Part shown: one piece after another, positions 12,622-16,463 of the stretch
Position numbering within the stretch: the first letter of the stretch is position 1
How the letters are laid out: each line of letters begins with the position of its first letter
Source: JAYEJB01 sp034716415
Lineage (GTDB): Bacteria; Patescibacteriota; Patescibacteriia; SG8-24
Direction: 5' to 3'
Assembly (NCBI GenBank): GCA_034716415.1
Contig: JAYEJB010000022.1
Location: 1-16,463 of the forward strand
Length of the DNA stretch: 16,463 nucleotides
The notes under the pieces: model-generated
What the model saw: only the letters and a program-made list of their open reading frames with translations
What the model was told of the DNA's origin: nothing
The model's database searches: none
Program-made: the position numbers and the translations under genes

Positions 12622-12656
12622 ATCGTCGTAAGTCAATTCTTTTTGACGCTTAATTC

Positions 12657-12665
12657 AGTATAGCA
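12657..12665 (-). promoter_or_regulatory. Extended -10 promoter within the TSP3 cluster
   Basis: On the minus strand TGCTATACT matches the extended -10 consensus TGnTATAAT closely; the -35 region is poor. It sits in the 57-base gap before the ATG at 12621. It could transcribe 11938-12621 and 10633-11931 independently of the genes upstream. Confidence 0.55.
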
Positions 12666-12678
12666 CAGCGGATGCTGG

Positions 12679-13017
12679 CTAAGGTCGGTCTATCTTATTC
12701 GGAGTGAGCGGGTCGGTCTTGAGATAGTTGACCTCGTCACCGTCGAAATAACCATCACCGTCGCTGTCATGATTGTCTGGATCGGTTCCCAATCCCCTCT
12801 CTTCCTCATCTGTCAAACCATCACGGTCTTTGTCTACAATGATTGCCTCAACTTCCTCTTCAAGCATAGATCCCTCGTCGGCATCATCTTGAGTGATGAC
12901 ACTAGGAAGTGATATGGGGCCGATACTGCCGCGACGTGAAAGCAACGCAAGTGTGGTTACACCGAGCGCGATGACCACTATGACACCGGCAATGATTAGA
13001 ATGGTTTTCCTGTCCAT
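12679..13017 (-). CDS. Small membrane-anchored protein with two TSP3 calcium motifs
   Basis: The 112-residue protein is a reduced version of its neighbours: an N-terminal transmembrane helix (about 6-26, preceded by MDRKT), a short acidic linker and two TSP3/EF-like loops, DKDRDGLTDEEE (62-73) and DSDGDGYFDGDE (84-95), separated by the usual GLGTDPDNH spacer. It has no Cys-rich repeats. The ATG lies 15 bases after the stop of the giant gene; AAGAG in this gap may be a weak ribosome binding site. It is probably co-transcribed with the giant gene. Base composition here is visibly more AT-rich than in the two following genes. Function is unknown; extracellular calcium binding is inferred from the motif. 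Confidence 0.8.
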   Translation of the reverse strand: MDRKTILIIAGVIVVIALGVTTLALLSRRGSIGPISLPSVITQDDADEGSMLEEEVEAIIVDKDRDGLTDEEERGLGTDPDNHDSDGDGYFDGDEVNYLKTDPLTPNKIDRP

Positions 13018-13032
13018 ACGCTCTTATTAAAA

Positions 13033-16000
13033 CTATCCGGGCGGCATACCTTCCCAAGTGTTCCGTAACTCAAACCTCCAAGACCAATCACCAGAATAAG
13101 CCTTAGTCCAATCACCTACATACCAATATCTATTGCCGATGACGTCATAATCCGGTCGAATCGCTTCGTAATATTTACCCTGCCAATCGTAGGTGGCATT
13201 CCAGGCGACATATACCCGAGCATCGACCTCCTCAAATCTGGCACCAGCGCTATTACTCGAAAAATCATGTATATAGAATCTATACGTGTCGTCCCTGACG
13301 GTAGTCGGACCATCGAAATCGAACAGCATGAGCTGTGGTGAGTAGTGAAAAGCGTTACAACTGGTCGGATCACCAGTACTATCCGACTGACATATCAAAC
13401 GACCCCAAGGATTATCATCTAAATTATGCCCGCTCTGATTCGTATAATTGAGTTCGTTCGGGGTGATAAGGGCTCCGGCCGCAGTGCCGGGAATGCTGAG
13501 CCAGGCGTCAAGATAGCTATCAAGCCTATCATCCCAAACAAAGGCGAATAGGGCGCGTCCGGGCCTTGGTATCGGGATGAGCAGCGTAGGTTCTGCGTCC
13601 ATTATTCCGGTCGCGTCATCCGCGATGTCAATCAATTCAGAGAAGTACCCGCGATCACTACGCTCCTCTATTTCGTCCACGTAGTCGGATAGATAGCTGA
13701 TGTCCAGATCGCTCGGTGGTTCGAATTCTTCACCCGGATTCACGATCAGTCTATAGCGACACTCGGAGCTAGGCACCATCAGGCCCGCAAGAGTGAACTC
13801 ACCATTCGAATCAGTCGTGGCGGTGGCGTAGTCCTCAAGCATGTCGATCGGCATGCCGCAGGTGGAGGTGGCGCTTATTGCGGTACACTCCGCATCTATG
13901 TCTGACGAATCCGCACCACAACGCGTCGCCAGGTCATGGGTGCAGACCATGGGCTGGACGACGACCTTCACACCTTCGATGTCTTCGACCCCCGGGAAGA
14001 ACGCGTCGACTACGCTACCGTTGACCGTCAGGAAGTCGGGGTCACCCGGCGCCGCCATTGGCACCCAAGCGTCATCGATCAGACCGTTGCAGTCATTGTC
14101 GATACCGTCCCCGCAGATCTCGGCCGCGGCGGGAATCACGAGACCGGTCCCCTCAATGATATATCTCTGATGTATGGATGCATCATAAGGATCGCAGTCC
14201 AGATAGTCCGGCACGCCGTCGTTGTCGTCATCCGGATCACAGGTGTCGGGTAAATCGGTCAGCTCAAATCCCAATGGATGATCAGGATTCGACCAAGTAT
14301 GCCTATCATTACAGAACTCGAATATTTCAGTACTATATTGAACGTACGCGCACGCTTCTTCTTCTATCATTCCGCCACCGGGCGGCAGCCAAAAGTCACT
14401 ATTATCAGAACCCGACGCATTGTAACACGGCTCCGCGTTTCGAGATTCACAAGCGGGTACGCAGGTTGAGGCGGAACAGACAGGATATCCGGTCTGCCTA
14501 CCGAAGCTCTGATCCTCTTCCTTGGTACTGACGCAGATCCAGTTGTCGTCCAGAAGCCCCATCGACGGTTCGCACGATTCCGGACCGGGAATGACCGGAG
14601 GTGTGCTGGTCGGACTCTGGATGATGTTATCACCACAGAACCCACCGGAGACAGTATTGATGCGGCAGGCCGAGGTGCAGTAATTGCAGTTGCGACCGTA
14701 CTCGGGGATGCACGCGACGTTGTTCCGCGGACCGTCATCACAGGCTTCGATGGTCATGTTCTGGAATCCGTCGCCACAGACGTTGAAGTTGCAGGAATTC
14801 GTACAAGTATCGAAATTGCTGTCGTTTCCGTCGTCGCACTCCTCGCCCGTATCGACCGTGCCGTTACCACAACTGCCGGGTGCCGTGCAGGTCCAGCCGC
14901 CCCACTTGCAAGCTGTCGCGTCGTCGACGGCAGAGGCCGGATCGTTCGGATTACAGCTCCTGCGCCACCTCTGCTCGGGTTCCGGACAGGTCTCGCAGAT
15001 CTCCACGCCGGGACAGTCGTCGTCGTCGAAACACGTGGTGTCAGCCGTACTGCACTTACCCCGGGTCTCCTGCCATCCCCCGTCACAATCTTCCGGACCG
15101 TTCACGATACCGTCACCGCACCTGGGTCCCGCGCCGCCGCAATCCCAGGAGCAGGTTCCGACAATGGTATCATCAGGGTCGCCCCCGCAGATGTAACGTG
15201 ACGTCACCGGATCGAGATTGGCCAACACACCATTCTTATAGTATTGACCGTTCACCGGTCCGCAGTCGCAGATTTCGCTCGGATGCGGCGTATTGTCGCC
15301 GCAACTCATGGAAAACGACAGGCAGGTGCTGTTACAGTGTCCGTAGGTGCCGTTCAAGGAACCGTCGTCACAGACCTCGGCTCTGGCGGGCTGTACTATG
15401 CCGTCGCCACAGTACGCTTCCGCGCAGTCCCCCACCGGAATCCATCTCTCGCACGCGAAATCACCCTCTGACTCACACTGTACTTCCTGCACTCCGATGA
15501 GCCCCCCCGTACAGTCAACCACGTCACGCATGCCCAACTCACACAACTCACCGTCATTGATGACACCGTCGCCGCAGACGCCCTCACCGCCGATGGGGGT
15601 CCCGTGACACATGTCCGTGCTGTTGAGACCGCCGATGTTGAATCTCACTCTCGGATAATTACAGCCGGCGGCGCTCCACGCGCAACCGACACCGGTCGGA
15701 CCTCCGGTCCAATCGGCATCCAGATATTCGAGATCAGTGAACAGATCGACTACTCCGGCCACGCTGTGATAACCATAGATATGCGAATCACTGCCGCATT
15801 TGAATTGACGCTCCGGGGCGCTCCAACAGGTATCCTGATCGTAGACGATACCTGACTCCGTGCACTCACTCATCCGGTTTAGAGGATCGGACGGCAATGC
15901 GGCACCCAACTCGTTTCCGAGAGTGTTCTGCCATGACGGCCAGGCGCTGTAGGTACGTGAACGCAGGAACGTGCCTTCGACGAGCTGGGGGAAACTGCCG

Positions 16001-16463
16001 CGTAAGAGGATGTCGCGCATCTCATGCATGTCCGACCACCGGCGCACGTCGCGCCCCAGTTTCATCTTCGGCGCGTCGCAATAGATGTCGATTATGGGAA
16101 ACTCCTCTGACGGCGCGCCTTCCGCGCCGATGCAATCCAAGTCGGAGACGCAGGATACGATACTGGCGTCTTCGCCGACAGTCATCTCAACCGTGGTTAT
16201 AGGGTCATCCAAACTAGTCACATAACAGATGTTCGTCTCATCGAGATTCCTGTTGAAATCGACGCGGTTGAGGATCTGATTGAAGACGGAAACCGTCTCC
16301 GCCGACGCGCCGTCATTGAAAGACAGTATGCTGACGTTGGTATAGATGTCTCCGGTATCCGTGACTGACGCCGCGTTCGTATAGACCGTGCGACCCTCCT
16401 GAAGCGCGTCATAACCGCTCACGGAGAGTGGCGCCGGAGCCCCACGGAAACTCTGCCCGTCAT
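13033..16463 (-). CDS. Giant secreted Cys-rich multidomain protein (5' end outside window)
   Basis: The frame is open to the right edge (1142 residues visible), so the start lies outside. The GTG at 16422 is internal: 13 in-frame codons precede it without a stop. In order: an N-terminal region containing GYDALQEGRTVYTNAAS (about 15900-16461); seven DUF4215/Myxococcus-type Cys-rich repeats such as CGNGTVDTGEECDDGN (about 14575-15580); a TSP3-like calcium stretch, DPDDDNDGVPDYLDCDPYD (about 14184-14238); a MopE-type metal-binding motif, CGDGIDNDCNGLIDD (about 14072-14118); a carboxypeptidase-regulatory-like beta segment ending in TTDSNGEFTLAGL (about 13780-14040); and a C-terminal beta-rich domain (about 13150-13560) with DDTYRFYIHDFSS. 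No transmembrane segment or sorting motif is visible at the C-terminus. The many cysteines and calcium loops indicate an extracellular, disulfide- and calcium-stabilised protein. The partner or ligand is unknown. Confidence 0.85.
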   Translation of the reverse strand, partial: DGQSFRGAPAPLSVSGYDALQEGRTVYTNAASVTDTGDIYTNVSILSFNDGASAETVSVFNQILNRVDFNRNLDETNICYVTSLDDPITTVEMTVGEDASIVSCVSDLDCIGAEGAPSEEFPIIDIYCDAPKMKLGRDVRRWSDMHEMRDILLRGSFPQLVEGTFLRSRTYSAWPSWQNTLGNELGAALPSDPLNRMSECTESGIVYDQDTCWSAPERQFKCGSDSHIYGYHSVAGVVDLFTDLEYLDADWTGGPTGVGCAWSAAGCNYPRVRFNIGGLNSTDMCHGTPIGGEGVCGDGVINDGELCELGMRDVVDCTGGLIGVQEVQCESEGDFACERWIPVGDCAEAYCGDGIVQPARAEVCDDGSLNGTYGHCNSTCLSFSMSCGDNTPHPSEICDCGPVNGQYYKNGVLANLDPVTSRYICGGDPDDTIVGTCSWDCGGAGPRCGDGIVNGPEDCDGGWQETRGKCSTADTTCFDDDDCPGVEICETCPEPEQRWRRSCNPNDPASAVDDATACKWGGWTCTAPGSCGNGTVDTGEECDDGNDSNFDTCTNSCNFNVCGDGFQNMTIEACDDGPRNNVACIPEYGRNCNYCTSACRINTVSGGFCGDNIIQSPTSTPPVIPGPESCEPSMGLLDDNWICVSTKEEDQSFGRQTGYPVCSASTCVPACESRNAEPCYNASGSDNSDFWLPPGGGMIEEEACAYVQYSTEIFEFCNDRHTWSNPDHPLGFELTDLPDTCDPDDDNDGVPDYLDCDPYDASIHQRYIIEGTGLVIPAAAEICGDGIDNDCNGLIDDAWVPMAAPGDPDFLTVNGSVVDAFFPGVEDIEGVKVVVQPMVCTHDLATRCGADSSDIDAECTAISATSTCGMPIDMLEDYATATTDSNGEFTLAGLMVPSSECRYRLIVNPGEEFEPPSDLDISYLSDYVDEIEERSDRGYFSELIDIADDATGIMDAEPTLLIPIPRPGRALFAFVWDDRLDSYLDAWLSIPGTAAGALITPNELNYTNQSGHNLDDNPWGRLICQSDSTGDPTSCNAFHYSPQLMLFDFDGPTTVRDDTYRFYIHDFSSNSAGARFEEVDARVYVAWNATYDWQGKYYEAIRPDYDVIGNRYWYVGDWTKAYSGDWSWRFELRNTWEGMPPG

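Noticed and set aside
16420..16422. GTG as the true start of the giant gene.
   Set aside because: The frame remains open for 13 further codons to the window edge and there is no ribosome binding site or signal peptide at the GTG.

Overview
The window looks like part of a chromosome from a Candidate Phyla Radiation (Patescibacteria) bacterium, possibly of the Uhrbacteria/Magasanikbacteria type. The evidence is compact housekeeping gene pairs (ybeY-dgkA-ftsA, ftsZ-nrdR, pyk-ppsA), mostly without Shine-Dalgarno sequences, next to very large cysteine-rich thrombospondin-type-3/MopE-like surface proteins typical of that group. TGA is a normal stop (nrdR, ftsA and ppsA end with it), so the Gracilibacteria/Absconditabacteria recoding does not apply. 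The lineage is inferred from gene content and remembered family patterns, not from a marker-gene comparison.

Layout. Positions 1-1950 are mainly plus strand: a small single-pass membrane protein (235-669) with a clear promoter, a pair of operator-like palindromes and a terminator; a 785-base non-coding stretch with palindromic repeats, a tRNA-Asp(GUC) on the minus strand and a duplicate of that tRNA's 3' end; then a very acidic 108-residue protein (1455-1781). From 1956 to the right edge all genes are on the minus strand. Read in their own direction (right to left) they are: an edge-truncated giant secreted Cys-rich protein, three small-to-medium anchored proteins with TSP3 calcium motifs (12679-13017, 11938-12621, 10633-11931), ybeY, a dgkA-type lipid kinase, ftsA, then ftsZ-nrdR with its own promoter, then pyk-ppsA.

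How the genes fit together. ybeY-dgkA-ftsA and ftsZ-nrdR form a growth and division block: rRNA maturation, recycling of lipid carrier or diacylglycerol, the membrane tether for the Z-ring, the Z-ring itself, and a repressor of ribonucleotide reductase translated just behind FtsZ. pyk-ppsA places the two enzymes interconverting PEP and pyruvate in one unit. The TSP3/Cys-rich cluster probably builds a calcium-stabilised cell-surface structure.

The most unusual feature is a family of long, near-perfect palindromes of about 95 bases (three full copies and one deleted half copy) at transcript 3' ends. Each full copy carries two inverted 9-mers matching the DnaA-box consensus TTATNCACA. Elsewhere the arms differ between copies but the changes are matched on both sides. 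Three minus-strand transcript ends also carry facing purine/pyrimidine GCGGGA tracts around an intrinsic terminator, and two of them share a duplicated palindrome-plus-terminator segment.
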